Source: Mikania micrantha (taxonomy: Eukaryota; Streptophyta; Magnoliopsida; Asterales; Asteraceae). From it: DNA of 64,000 nt. The DNA lies in NCBI GenBank assembly GCA_009363875.1, contig CM018690.1, forward strand, positions 16,137,692 through 16,201,691. The letters run 5' to 3'. The notes beneath the pieces are model-generated. The model made no database searches, was not told where the DNA came from, and was given only the letters and a program-made list of their open reading frames with translations. Shown here piece by piece: positions 46,741 to 58,961 of this stretch. The stretch's first letter is position 1. The number at the start of each line of letters is the position of its first letter. A program made the translations under genes and the position numbers.

Positions 46741-46795
<55 letters not shown>
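46741..46795. repeat. (TA)n microsatellite left of the MULE
   Basis: About 27 uninterrupted TA units ending exactly at the MULE terminus. Confidence 0.97.
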
Positions 46796-46797
<2 letters not shown>

Positions 46798-47567
46798 GAT
46801 TCATAATTTGGAAACCATGTTAAAACAAGGAAACCAAGAAAACCAAGAATGTGTGGTCAAGGAGGTGCCACCTCATTTTGGTACATTTTGTGTGCAGAGG
46901 GTAAAGATAGTAATTTTACTTTTTTTTTTCCTATGATATGCATTTTTTTATTTGTTGCACGTTCAGATACCATACACTCTTTAGAGGAATTTACGTATAT
47001 TTTACATGTGGTTCAAAATCATGCAGATTTCAAACATGCGTTTGGGTTAAATATGTGTATGGTGTGTTTTTTTGTTTCCCGCTCAGATTTCAAAACATAC
47101 TTCAGGTTTTGTTACGTGTATTTTACACTGAATCAAAAGGACTCATTTTTTTATATTTTTGTTAGTTACTTTTTATTTTATTTTGTACGTTTTTAAACCT
47201 TGCAATTTTTTTTAGGGTCGCTGGTTGTTACATTTGTGTTACGTTTTAAATATACGTTTTTTGTTTTTTTAAGTGTCTTTGAATTGTACGTTTGAAATAT
47301 AGTTTGAAATATGCTTCCCTCCTTTAATTTTTTCTTCTTTATTTATATATCACATCATGTACTATATAGTATGGGATGTACTTGATCATAATGGGTTTCA
47401 TTAATTAGAACCTTCTTTTTTAAAGCAAACATCACATCACCATGGTATTACCAATGTAGTTTTCATTAGAAACTTTCTAATCTTAAACATATAAAACAAA
47501 TCTCATATTTCTTCATGCACGTCTTCTTCTTCCCCGCATTCTCTCCATCATTATTCAAGCTAACTTA

Positions 47568-49254
47568 ATGGAAGATACATTTGATATTTCCACGTTTGAC
47601 TCATTGGTGTCCAGAGAGGATGACGAGGCTTTTATTTCTTCTGATTTGCAAGGTCTCATCGTTTAGTTTTTTTACATACATTAGTTCCCGTTTCATATAT
47701 AAAGTGTTTGCTTTTTGTATGGATCTTTGCTTATGAACACTAGTCCTGTTTTTGGTTAAATATGTTTGAATTTTCTTTTTCTCATTGTTATTATGTCGAG
47801 ATGTCTGAATTTTTTTTTTGTTTTTTGTGCATGCATTTTCTGTTGATAAAGTGTTGCCTTCAAGCGGAGTTTTGGACGATTTATGTGATGTATTTGATGA
47901 TTGTGATGTATACGTTCCTTTGCCTTTATCATATGAAGAGCCGGGCCAGACACAAGACACGCCAATGCCATTAAACGAAATAATGGGTGATGTTGTTGAT
48001 GTTTTTGATGGTTTCGCTCCTCTGTCAATTTGTAATGATGTATCTACAGTTGGGAAAGGAAAGACCGCCATTAACACATCAGGTACATGAATGTTAACAA
48101 TGTTGTACTTAAGTTTTACACAAATATTACGTACCATTTACTATTTTGTTTTCCTGCCTTTTTGAAGATGAGGAAGACGTGCAGAGGTCCTACACATATC
48201 TTACTCCCAACGGTACGAAAGTTTGGTGTCCCATATCAGACAACGATGCAAGACCACACGTGGGTGCTACATATTGTTCTTGGCACGATGTTATTAAGTG
48301 TGGGTTTTCTGTCCGTGTTGGTCAAACCAAGAGGAACAAAGAAGATGTGATAACACACAAGTATCTAAGGTGTAACAAATCCGGAAGACCACAAAGCAAG
48401 CGTAAGTTCCACACGTTGGCTGAGAGTTCCTTGCATGTTAGGAAACGTTCTTTTCAAGTAACAGATTGCAAAGCTCATATTGGAGTTCAAGTAACAGAAG
48501 CCACGTCAACATTTTGCTTATACAAGTTTGTTGAGTGCCACAACCACCCCCTCGTTGAGCCTTATAATCGTGATCTAACTAAAGCAGGTAGAAAGTTATC
48601 ATTTTCTACAATACAGTTTATCCATCACATGACTCTTAATCGGATAGGTCCTACAATTGCTCATAGGCTTCAGGTTTCTATGAAGGGTGGTCATCATAAT
48701 GTCAAGGGAACCCCAACTGACTTTAAAAACTTTAGCCAGGCTATTCGTTTGTTTATTGGGAATCGTGACTCTCAACTGTTTCTTGATCGTCTACGAGATC
48801 GTGTTCAAAATATACCAGACTTCTATTTTGATTTTTGTGTTGTGAATGGTGAGCTAAGACATGCGTTCTGGGCCGATGAGATTTCGAAGAGGAATTACGA
48901 ATGTTTTGGTGATTTGATTGCATTTGATGCAACTTATCACACTAACAAGTAAAAATACCCTTACTTATACTATGCATTCTTATTTTCAAATTAATTACAT
49001 ACTTTTTACATATTTGTAACATGATAATTAAGTACATTGTTTTGTATTTTTATATTAGGTACAACATGATTTTTGTGCCATTCACGGGTGTTGATCATAA
49101 CAAGAACTGTGTTACATTTGGGGTTGGGTTGCTACATAATGAAACAATTGATTCGTACACATGGTTGCTTAATGCATTTCTTAAAGCTCATGTAAAATAA
49201 CCTTTGTTGGTTTTAACGGACCAAGATCCGTCCATGAAACAAGCTATTTCTCAT
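47568..49254 (+). pseudogene. FAR1-like/MULE transposase, split by introns, truncated
   Basis: Probable exons are 47568-47652, 47852-48082, 48168-48948 and 49059-49254. All junctions follow GT-AG and keep frame. Exons 1-2 encode an acidic leader. Exon 3 carries the FAR1-type DNA-binding region with its Cys and His residues (CSWHD, KYLRCN, DCKAHI, ECHNH) and the start of the MULE transposase core (LIAFDATYHTNK). Exon 4 continues with YNMIFVPFTGVDHN and LLVLTDQDPSM. A TAA at 49198-49200 interrupts exon 4 where relatives usually have Gln. The rest of the catalytic core and the SWIM zinc finger are missing. The protein would act in DNA binding and transposition, but this copy cannot encode a complete one. 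Confidence 0.85.
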
Positions 49255-49557
49255 GTAAGGAATGGGAACTGAGTATTCTGTTTTAAAGGTGGCTAATAAA
49301 ACTCATAATACTATTTCGTATCACCTTTTTTCCTTCTCTTAACAGTATTATCCTTCTCTGTATCCAGAATCAACTCAGTTCCTGTTATGTAACAATCACG
49401 TAACAAATATGTATGACAAGGTAAAACAGTTTTGTTTTAAAATGATTGGATGTCTTACTTTTTTTCTGTTTTTTTCCCCTTACTTAGACGATGTTTTACT
49501 TTTTCGGTGTCAGTGTCGGTCAATTTCAACATACCTTTGCCACGATTTCTGTGTTTG

Positions 49558-50152
49558 CTATTGATATCTTCCACCAATTAGACCGATTCTGTAATCATCA
49601 ACATACAAAAGCAAAAGGTAAACAAAATTGGTATTAAAGAAAGCCCACACGAACACGTAAAAGCTGTGTAAAAGTAGTGTAACAGTACATGATGTTCTAG
49701 GTTTTTGCTTGACATCTTTACATTTTTTCGAATGTTTCTTTTTTTCCAACACCACAACACTTTTGTCTTGTTCACTTTCAGTAGATTCCCCTTTTGGCAT
49801 CACTACATAGACATTAATTTTAAAAATATATTCAGGCATAATAAAGAACACATCCTTTTGTTCCAAATTGGGGGAACAAAAATACCTATTTTAATTTTCT
49901 TCTTTTTCTTCCCACGCGCACCGTCTATGTCTTCATCCACACCTTTTTGTGTCATTAAAGAACAAACATAATATCATTAACAAGAACCAAAAAACAGATT
50001 TTAAGACTACAATCCGTACCTTTCTTCTTTCATTTCAAATCTTTGTTGTTCGATTTTTCGGCAGAATCTAAGTTTATTGGATCATCTTCTATGTTCGTAA
50101 ACTTTCCAAGAGTCTTGTTTGTGATTCTTCCACTTTTTCTTCTAGATGACAT
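49558..50152 (-). pseudogene. Unrecognised antisense gene remnant inside the MULE
   Basis: A minus-strand start (MSSRRKSGRITNKTLGKF, from 50152) leads into an acidic segment ending NNKDLK and a TGA at 50030-50032. A splice-like AG|GT follows a few bases on. Further along, frames with GKKKKKIKIG and 'MEQKDVFFIMPEYIF' look like later exons of the same gene with frame breaks. It is Lys-rich and AT-hook-like at the start. I do not recognise the family. It may be a second MULE gene or captured host sequence. Confidence 0.4.
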
Positions 50153-50676
50153 ATCTAAAAGGAAATAAACAGAGATGATTGAATGAAGGACAACAATCCG
50201 GCAATGGTTAAACTTGTAACAATTTCGCATGTAAACAAACTCAGATTTGTTAAACTCCAACAATGGTTGAAGTGATTTTAAGAAGACAAGACATTTACCT
50301 TTACAATATGGCGGTTTAGCAATGGCGGTTCTGTGCAACACAAAGGCCGTGACGGTGGTGTTTCGGTCGTGTAAGAAGAGAAGATCTATGGCGGCTCCAT
50401 GCAACACAATGGCGGTTCATCTCCATCAATGGTGGTTTTTCTCGGTCGTGTAAGAAGCAAGAGTTCCCCTAAATGTTTTTTATGTTATTGATTAGATGGT
50501 TGTACTTTTTCAAGATTAAAAGGTACCAACAAGGAAATACCTATACTACCCTTTACTCTCATTAATTTTAAAAACAAATAGTCAAATTAATCTCAACCCT
50601 TCATCCACCTCATCTAATGGCTCTTATAAAGTTTATATGGTTTTCACATTAATATATGGTTTTCAAATTATTCCTA

Positions 50677-50678
<2 letters not shown>

Positions 50679-50709
<31 letters not shown>
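50679..50709. repeat. (TA)n microsatellite between MULE and hAT
   Basis: About 15 AT units bounded by the MULE end on the left and the hAT TIR on the right. Confidence 0.95.
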
Positions 50710-50711
<2 letters not shown>

Positions 50712-53332
50712 AGGGCGGCCCGGGGGAGGGGCAAACCCGACCTCCGTCCCGGGCCTATTTTCGAGAGGGGCACATTTTTTTATATGTATATATATATATA
50801 TATTTATAAAAAATAAAAACCAAATAAAAACAAGTTTGTAATCCCATTTCAAAGAGGGCACAATTTTAATTAAAATTGGTACATTTTCAATTTTTTTATA
50901 TCTAAGTTATTTTTTAAGCTCATTTTAAAAAAAAAATTGTTTTAATTATTTTGTTTATTGTATTTTTACAATAAGCCCACCAAAATATTATTTAATTTTT
51001 AACCCCACCCAAACCCCCCTTTTCAAGCCAACCGTTTATTTTTTTCATCCACATTCTAATCCCCCCAAAATCTCAAAATCCTTGGTCGAAGAGTGCTCTC
51101 CCGCCCGGCCGCCCTCCACGAGTCCACGGCTCCACGTCGGCCGCCCTGCTTGGCTGCTTCCGACCAGTGCTCAGCCGTGAAATCTCTGACCAGCACCTGC
51201 TTTCGGCCTTCCGACTGCTTCCGAATTCCGGCCTTCCGACTTCTGGTTCGTCGCCCGTCCTCACTGCTTCCGATTTCTGATTCATCGCATGTCATCACTG
51301 CTTCCGGCCTTCCGAATTCTGTTCACTGTTCAGGTAAGATTAGTGTTAATGTCTTAATGTTATTATGTTGAATGTTGATTACTGATCAGATTGATTATAC
51401 ATTCGTAAGTTAGGATTACTTATTTACTGATGTAGGATTTAGTTAGGCATTTAGCCATTTAGGGTTTACTGATTTTGTTCAGATTTTGTGATTTACTGAT
51501 TTAGGATTTGGGAATTACTGAATACTGACTTAGGATTTAGTGTTTACTAATTTGCATACAATTTTTAAATTAAGGAATCATGCCTCCTAAACAACTATTC
51601 GGCAGTGAAAAACGAAAAAAAAGGAAAAGAGATGAGGAAATGAGACAGTCACAATCAGGTGCTATGTATAAATTTATGAATAAAGCGCCTGTTGACGAAC
51701 ACGTTGAAGTGCATGTTGAAGTTGTGTTTGAAGATATAGAAGAGGAACAACCTGTTGAAGAGGAAAAACGTGTTCAAAAACAAATGACTATAATCGTAAG
51801 GTATTTAAAGTTCTCATCAAATTCTGTTATGGTTGAGGAGTCCTATTTAGGGTTTTTGAATGTTAATGACACAACTGGAAAAGGTCTGTTTGAAGTTACA
51901 CTGGAAGAGTTAAAGTCATTTGGTCTTGAGATCGACGATATGTGAGGTCAAGGTTATGACAATGGGGCAAACATGAAAGGAAAACACCAAGGAGTGCAAA
52001 AGAGATTTTTAGATCCAAATCCAAGAGCATTTTACACTCCATGTGGTTGTCATTCTCTTAACCTTACATTATGTGATATGGCTAACACTTGTGTTAAAGG
52101 AAAGAGTTTTTTTGGAGTCATCCAACGTATATATACTATTTTTGCAATTTTCATTAATATGGCAAATTTTGAAAAGTAATGTTAATGGTTGGAGTCTTAA
52201 GGCATTGTCTCAAACTCGTTGGGAAAGTCGTGTTGGAGAAAAAGATAATGATGCTGCAATTGCAAGTGAAGCAAATTCACTAGCGGAAAAAGAACTTAGT
52301 GACTTTGAGTTTGTGGTATCAATTGTCATGTGGTATGAAGTATTAAATCAAGTGAATATAGTGAGCAAAAAGTTACAATCAAAGGATATGCATCTCGATA
52401 TTGCTATAAAAGAAATCTAAAGATTGATTCAGTACTTCAATGATTATAGAGAAACAGGGTATTCAAAATTGATTGATGAAGCAAAGGAGATTGCAAATGA
52501 AATGGGTATTGATCCGATATTTCGATAGAAGCGTTTGATTCAAAGGAAAAAACAATTTGGTGAGAGTTCAACTTGTCAAGAAGCTTCATTTACACCTGAA
52601 GAGAACTTTAGAGTCAATTATTTCTTATATATTGTTGATCAAGCTCTTTCTTCTCTTGAGACAAGATTTGAGCAATTCAAAGAGTTTGAAAAATTATTTG
52701 GTTTTTTGTTTCCACGTAACTTGCGAGGAATTGAAGATACAGATCTTAAGTTAGCATGTCATCTTCATGAAAATGCACTCAAGTTTGGAAGGAAATCAGA
52801 TATTGATGCAGATCAACTTTATATGGAGTTGAAATTATTTGGGACATCACAGACCGAAGAATTTAGTCATCCTATATATATTTTGAAGTGTTTGAAAGAG
52901 CTTGGTTATTTCCTAAATGCAACCATTGCATACAGAATACTGTTGACTATTCCAGTCACGGTTGCATTTGCAGAAAAAAGTTTTTCTAAGTTGAAGTTAT
53001 TGAAATCTTACTTACGAACAACAATGTCCCAAAAAGACTTAGTGGATTGGTCATGATAGCTATCGAGAACGATATATTAGAAATGATAGACTGTGAAGAG
53101 CTACTCAATCAATTTGCAATGAAGAATGCTAGGCGAGCTTCACGAATCATCGGTTAATTATTGTTATATATGTATTTCACTAAACTTGACACTGTGATTT
53201 ATGTTTAAAATTTATTAATATAATTAGTTGTCCCTTACGTACGAAAAATTTTTATATACTTGATTGCGTTAGCCGTTAGGGGCCTTTTTCCCCGCGTCGT
53301 CCTGTGCACTCAGAATCTCAGGGCCGCCCCTG
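50710..53332 (+). mobile_element. hAT transposon with decayed transposase
   Basis: TIRs are CAAGGGCGGCCC (50710-50721) and CAGGGGCGGCCC (reverse complement of 53321-53332), 11 of 12 identical. Flanking 8-mers TATATATA and TGTGTATA are consistent with insertion in a TA/TG microsatellite. The GC-rich left subterminal part (51060-51330) is probably the 5' leader, and the stretch 51335-51575 looks like an intron. Confidence 0.85.
51580..53157 (+). pseudogene. hAT transposase, zinc-finger-MYM-1-like family
   Basis: The start MPPKQLFGSEKRKKRKRDE is typical of this transposase family. After an acidic linker the frame jumps to the catalytic part (ESYLGFLNVNDTTGKGLF, GYDNGANMKGKHQG, CGCHSLNLTLCDMAN), so the TTF/MYM zinc finger region is deleted. 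The C-terminal hAT dimerisation segment (LLTIPVTVAFAEKSFSKLKLLKSYLR) is present. Breaks are TGA at 51943, a frameshift at about 52135-52155, TAA at 52418, TAG at 52526 and a frameshift at about 53045. After the last one the usual ending (IENDILEMID) is in another frame. It is non-functional. Confidence 0.9.
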
Positions 53333-53350
53333 TGTGTATATATATATATA

Positions 53351-53520
53351 TCCAGTACAAAAAAAATCCAGTATAAAAAATCAAAGATTTAGTACAAAAA
53401 AAATAGAAATGTAGTACAAAAACAAAGATACAATACAACAAGCACAAAATCCAGTACGAAAAAATAGAAAACAAAAAAAAGAATCTAGTACAAAAAAAAT
53501 AAAAATCTTTTACAAAAAAT
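53351..53520. repeat. Degenerate 'ccagtacaaaaaaa' tandem repeats
   Basis: The phrase 'agtacaaaaaaaat' and variants recur about eight times with an irregular spacing of 15-30 bases. Confidence 0.7.
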
Positions 53521-53617
53521 AAGATAATATATTATACTTAAATTATCATGTCATATGTCAAAATCTTATTAGTTCTTATTTTTCTTCGGCAAAATTTCTT
53601 TTTATTTGATCCTCCTA

Positions 53618-53619
53618 TG

Positions 53620-53677
<58 letters not shown>
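53618..53677. repeat. (GTATAT)n microsatellite
   Basis: About nine units of the hexamer 'gtatat' followed by a short GT run. Confidence 0.95.
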
Positions 53678-53678
<1 letters not shown>

Positions 53679-53726
53679 GTGTGTTTGTGTGGATGTATAT
53701 GTCATACATCACACGTAATTCGTATT

Positions 53727-54172
53727 AGGCTTTGTTTGAGATTGTTTATTTAACTATAAAAGGACTTTTTGTCAAAAGTGTTTATTAACTTATGACTTAT
53801 TGAAATAAAGTTTTAAAAAATGTGTTTATATTAACTTTTTTCCAAAAGGACTTTTTCAATGGGCGGTGGTGACGATGGGTGGGTTACGAAAATGGTGGTG
53901 GAGGTTAGTGGTACGGTGGTGGGGGGCGCGCTTTGGCGATGGTTAGTGGGGGGTGATATTTGTGGGTGGCAGCGCTTGCGATGGGGTGACGGTGGTGATG
54001 GCTGACAGTGCCGGGTGGTGGTGTCGATGGGTAGTGGCGGTCGGTGGTGGTGTCGAAGGGTGGCGTTGACTGTGGGTGGTATATTGGGTAAAGAGTAAAG
54101 AGTGGGGTTAAATTTGTAATAAAATGCCAATAAGTAAATAAATAATTTTTAAATGCAATCCCAACAAGCCCT
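53727..54172. mobile_element. hAT-like MITE with G-rich centre
   Basis: The left end AGGCTTTGTTTGAGATTG and the right end (reverse complement) AAGGGCTTGTTGGGATTG resemble a widespread hAT TIR. The centre (53855-54085) is a GGT/GGTG-rich stretch that gives spurious proline- and histidine-rich minus-strand frames. No duplication is recognised. Confidence 0.5.
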
Positions 54173-54276
54173 TGGTTAAGAACTCGGTCAAAAATTATTT
54201 TCCAATTAAAATTATAAAATATCATTAATAATTGGTTTTTATATTGTACCCATTCAATTGTGTTTATCTTAAAAAT

Positions 54277-54313
54277 TAAAATCATTTTTTTTCTGAACAG
54301 CAGGTAAAATCAT
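54277..54313 (-). mobile_element. Second ultrashort SINE-tail insertion
   Basis: TAAAATCAT occurs at 54277-54285 and 54305-54313. Between them are 19 bases: a T run, then CTGAACAGCAGG. The minus strand shows GCTGTTCAG plus A's, close to the SINE 3' ends in this window. Confidence 0.55.
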
Positions 54314-54985
54314 ATTAAATTAAAATAATAAAACTGAAAGAATATTTTATTTCTTCCTATCATCTCTTTGGTTATATGCTTTCTCTTTTTAATTTTTATG
54401 TAAAAGCAACACAACTATGCTCATGCACACACAATTATGCTCCATATAGTGTATCTATATGCAGAGAAACATTCATGTATACGCAGATCATACGTATTAA
54501 ACGAGTTAAATAAAAAATATTATAAATAATCATTAATAAAAATTAAGACAATATAAGACGATTTTAATATAAAAAGTGATTAAATTTTGTATAATTAATA
54601 TTTCAAGTATTAAAACAATATATTATTTTTAAGCATTTTTTTTAATTTATTTGAGATATGTCATCTAAAAAACTGTTTTTGAAAATTTTATATTTTATAA
54701 TAATTTGATTTTCTTAAAAGTGTATGTGTTTTTTAATATTAATATATTTTCAATGCATTACAATATTTTTTTAAATATATTAAAAGTATATTTATTATTA
54801 TGTATTATTATTTATTGTGCGATGTATTTATAAGGAGAGAGAATGGAGATTAAAGTTAAGATACTTTAAAAACATATATTATATATAACTTTGCAAAAAT
54901 TGATTTATTAGAGTAGGCGGATTTCCGGATGAAGTGTCAAAACAAATTAATATTAACATCATATGATCGTATTTACATAAATTTG
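54314..54985. other. AT-rich DNA without a gene
   Basis: Nothing recognisable on either strand. Confidence 0.55.
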
Positions 54986-55325
54986 CATATGTCTATTTAA
55001 AGGGTGGGTAAACCAGGTTTTTTCTGAAATGGTTTTATTTCCGGAACCGGTTCCGGTTTCAAACGGTTTTAGTTTGATCAACAAATTCAATAACCGGTTC
55101 TAGTTTTGGTTATGATTTTTGACCGGTTTCAGTTTAGGTTTTGGCCAGTCCAGTTCGGATTTTGCCGGGTAAAGGTGGAACTGGTTACGCTTTTTTCGGT
55201 TCCGGTTCTGATTTTTCTGAGAATCGGAAACTGCCTATACCCATCGGTTCGGGTTTGACTAGTTCCGGTTTGGGTATGACCGGTTCCGGTTTGTTCGAGT
55301 TTCTGGTTATGTCTATCTAGAAGAT
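54986..55325. mobile_element. AACCGG/GGTTCC quasi-repeat element
   Basis: Densely repeated 'ccggttccggtt' words, related to 20080-20335. Edges 'aaagggtgggtaaacc' and 'ggttatgtctatctag' are weakly inverted. The minus-strand frame over 55129-55377 is a by-product. Confidence 0.5.
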
Positions 55326-55978
55326 GTAAATATAAAACTTTTAAAACTAACCCAAACACATGCGTATGCCAATGCACATGTGCATGGCTTGAACAAAATA
55401 AATGTAGACAAAAAAAATTATCTTATAATTCTATTTTAATGTAAAATCCAAAACTAAAACCACCATATCAATTACTTTTAATGTTCCTTAGGATGTCGTG
55501 GAATCTTTTACCGACTGAGTGTGAAACCAGGAAGATAAAAACACGTACATATATATGATTGTATCCACTTTTCACATCTATTATTATGAAGTAAAATGGG
55601 TTTATAATTATGCCTAGCCTCCTTCTTATAAAAAGAGGCACCACAAGGGTGATAACTTAAGGTGCAATTAACTCAATATTTTCAAAGAATAAAGGCTCTT
55701 TAAAGATATGATTATTAAATCCATTATATCAAACTTATCTATGAACGGTTAAAGTCGTCAAGCATAAAAAAAACCAAATATATATGAAGAGAGATTTTAT
55801 TACCTAGATATGCAACATTGGTCAAAGTTCGTTTAGTCACATAATATCTAAGCTTTGATATAAAGATGTGTTTGACAAATGATAAGAGTTTAAGTCTACT
55901 TATAATTATAAAATGATCTAGACTTGAAATTAAAGGGAATGGGGAATGGGAGTTTGAGTTAGCATACAATATAAGGAT
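55326..55978. other. No gene supported
   Basis: Mixed AT-rich sequence. The 99-codon minus-strand frame at 55739-56038 has no recognisable domain and overlaps the CACTA-like end. Confidence 0.5.
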
Positions 55979-56427
55979 TAATACTAGAAAAAAGATAAAT
56001 TTGCGAGGACGCTCAATTTTGTAGCAAATGCGTTGCAAACTGGATTTTGCGGCACATTAACGACCAAATTTTTTCGAGGCAAAAGCCCTTATTACAAAAG
56101 CTTTGTTACAAATTTGCGACACAAGATGTAACCATTTTGCAACAAAAGGAGTGCGTTGCAAAGTTCCTACGCATTTGCTACGCATATTTGCGACACATAA
56201 AGTAATTAATAAATTAAATCTCATTTTTGTCGAAAATGTATTGCAAAATTGCTACGCGTTTGTGACGAAATTTTCATTTTTTACCTCAAGTCACTATGTT
56301 GTCGCAACTTCAAAGCAAAATTTAAGTTCTTTTTTTAGACCGGAAAGTGTCACTAATGCTAGCAATTTTGCTACGCATTTTATTTCGTCACAAATTATGG
56401 TAGCAAAAATCATTTTTTCTAGTAGTG
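55979..56427. mobile_element. CACTA-type MITE
   Basis: The right edge on the minus strand is CACTACTAGAAAAAATGAT and the left edge is TAATACTAGAAAAAAGAT, a decayed match. The interior alternates 'ttgctacgcatttgcgac' and 'gttgcaaa' words in both orientations. It is about 449 bp with no coding capacity, and no clear 3-bp duplication remains. Confidence 0.65.
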
Positions 56428-56556
56428 TGCAAGAAAAGAATTTCATAGCCAAGAAATTGCAAACCTAACTAACCTAACATATGTGATAAGATAATTAGGA
56501 TGGCTTTCAATGCTAAAATCACACACACACACATAATATATGTGTGTGTGTATAAG

Positions 56557-56941
56557 ATTGTGAACAGATAATAACCCACTCTAAAAGCATTAACACAGAT
56601 AACTTTGTCAAAATGAAGCCAAATCTTTGGATCTTTTTTTGAATATCGTTGTAAGACATTTACAACATTTTTTTCTTATGAGTTTGCGAGAATTAATCAC
56701 CCTTTGAAACGTAACATCGTTGTAAGTTTTAGGCCTAAAACAGTTAAAACAGTTACAGTGTTGTAAGTGAAAAACTTACAACGATTTTACGTCTCAAAGG
56801 GTGATGAATTTTCGCAAACTCATAAAAGAAGAAAGTGTTGTATATGTTTTATAATTATGTTAAAAAAATCCAAGATTTGACTTCATCTTGACGGATTATT
56901 TCGGGTTAATGCTTTAAGAGTGTGTTATTATTTGAACATTA
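56557..56941. mobile_element. Foldback element A
   Basis: The arms are near-complete inverted repeats: 'ataataacccactctaaaag' pairs with the far end 'cttt..aagagtgtgttatt', and 'aatcaccctttga' pairs with 'tcaaagggtgatgaat'. The centre is around 56745. It is followed at once by a (TA)n tract. Confidence 0.85.
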
Positions 56942-56942
56942 C

Positions 56943-56943
<1 letters not shown>

Positions 56944-56998
<55 letters not shown>
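56944..56998. repeat. (TA)n microsatellite
   Basis: About 27 TA units between foldbacks A and B. Confidence 0.97.
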
Positions 56999-57001
<3 letters not shown>

Positions 57002-57398
57002 AATGTTCCATTGTTAACCCTCTCTTATAGCGTTAACCGCTTAACCCTAACGTTTTTTGTCCGAATCTTAATTTTTTTTCATGGTTTTTATTATGCATAA
57101 ATAAGAGGGGTCTCTTTTTTGTGTTTTTGCTAATTCATCACCGTTTAGAAGTTATTGTAAGTGTAAGTTACTTACACTTACTTACAATTCGTATCTGATG
57201 TAAGTAAATGTAAGTAAGTGTAAGTAACTTACACTTACTATAACTTCTAAACGGTGATGAATTAGCAAAAACACAAAAAAGAAACCCCCCCTATTTTTAC
57301 ATAATAAAAACCATGAAAAAAAACTAAGATTCGGGCAAAAAACGCTAGGGTTAAGCGGTTAACGTTATAAGGGAGGGTTAACATTTGAACCTCTCCCT
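56999..57398. mobile_element. Foldback element B, almost complete palindrome
   Basis: Arms of about 185 bases begin with GGGAATGTTCC and (reverse complement) TAGGGAGAGGTTC and share 'gttaaccgcttaaccctaacg'-like sequence. The loop is about 20-25 bases near 57190. The arms end in 'gtaagtgtaagt' words. It is flanked by TA tracts on both sides. Related to 21818-22172. Confidence 0.9.
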
Positions 57399-57413
57399 AT
57401 ATATATATATATA

Positions 57414-58961
57414 AGGTTTGGCTAGAAAGTCTAGAAACTATGAGAAGTGTGAGAAGGGATTTCAACCATTAGATCAATTTGTTTTGTGGTTGAGATTAAT
57501 CTGGTGGTATTTTCGTAATTAATTATAAGTTAAAATCATCAGTAAGGGTAGAATGGGAAGATGTAGCAAAAAATCTGCACATGCAAGTCACATGCATTTT
57601 CCTCCATCTTTTTTAAACGTTCATAACTTTTTTATACGTTATTATTTTTTTAAAAAAGTTACACCATAAAATCGAGCATTTCTTTATTTTTATAACGAGT
57701 ATAATATTAATTGTTTAAAAAAATTAACAAAACTAGATGTTCATAAAACTTGCATTTTTATGGCGTTTTTGAAACACTACTAGCAGAATATAAAACACCA
57801 CAGGACATTTTATGGCGTTTTTGATATGTTTTAAGAAACTGGTTTTTATGGTGTTTTTTCGTAAGTTAATGAAAATTAGCGTTTATGGTGTTTTTTTGAA
57901 TGCTAATAAAACACTTTGATGTTTTTCACTAAATAAACAAAAATGTTAACAAATGTTTTATGCTGTTTATTGTACGCCACTTTTAAATTTTTCTCAGATA
58001 ACAATATTTTATGTGGTTTTTATCTTGAAAATACACATGGTGTTTTTCATTCAGCAAATGTACATGTTGTTGAATACACATTCGTTTTATTTTGTAAATC
58101 AACGTGGTGTTTTGCGAATTTTGGTGTTTTATCGTAGGTGCATGAAAACTAAACATTTTATGGTTTTTTTGATGTTCATAAAATTACTTGTTTTATAGTG
58201 TTTTTTAATGAATAAACAAAAAGAAAAATGATGATTTATGGTGTTTTTCTATATGTTTTTTCTTAAGTTCACAATTTTCTTCGAATAACAATGTTTTATG
58301 GTGTTTTATCTTTAAAATACATGCTGTGTTTTTATTCAGTAAATACACATAGAAAACACCATAAAATGCCCCTATGTAAAATTATGAAGTTTAAAAACAT
58401 CAAGTGCAAAATTAAGCATTATTATTTTGTTTAGTGCTAAAAAACACCATAAAACATTTAGTTTCATCCTGCAAAAACACCATAAAGCAAAAACATCATA
58501 AATGTGCTTTATGGTGTTTTTCAATATATTTTATTCGATAATACCATAAAACGAAACTTAAAAAACACCATGTTTAAACTTAAGTGTTTATGGTGTTTTT
58601 TGCATTCAAAAACACCATAAAATGCCCTGTGGTGTTTTATGTTCTGCTAGTAGTGTTCAAAAACACCATAAAAATGCAAGTTTCATGAACATCTAGTTTT
58701 GTTAATTTTTTAATATAGCAATATTATACTCGTTAAAAAGGTAAAAAAAACGCTTGATTTTATGGTGTAATTTTTTAAAAAAAATGTTAACGTGTAAAAT
58801 AGTTACGAACGTTTAAAAAAATGGATAAAGTTGCATGTGACTTGCATGTGCAACCTTCTTTTTTATTTTGACATCTATACCCTTTAACCTAATGTAAACA
58901 TGTCACTTCCTTGTTGCTTCTCACACTTCTCATGGTTTTTAGCCTTCTTAAAATATCTCTC

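Larger units (their letters stand above)
46796..50678 (+). mobile_element. MULE with FAR1-type transposase pseudogene
   Basis: The ends read 'atatatGGGATTCATAATTTGG' and, in reverse complement, 'atatatGGTAGGAATAATTTGA'. They share ATAATTTGRAAACCAT at the same distance from the edge (18 of 23 bases). Both ends sit directly against (TA)n tracts, so any target duplication is TA repeat. The interior holds a plus-strand transposase pseudogene and, further in, a minus-strand gene remnant. Confidence 0.7.
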
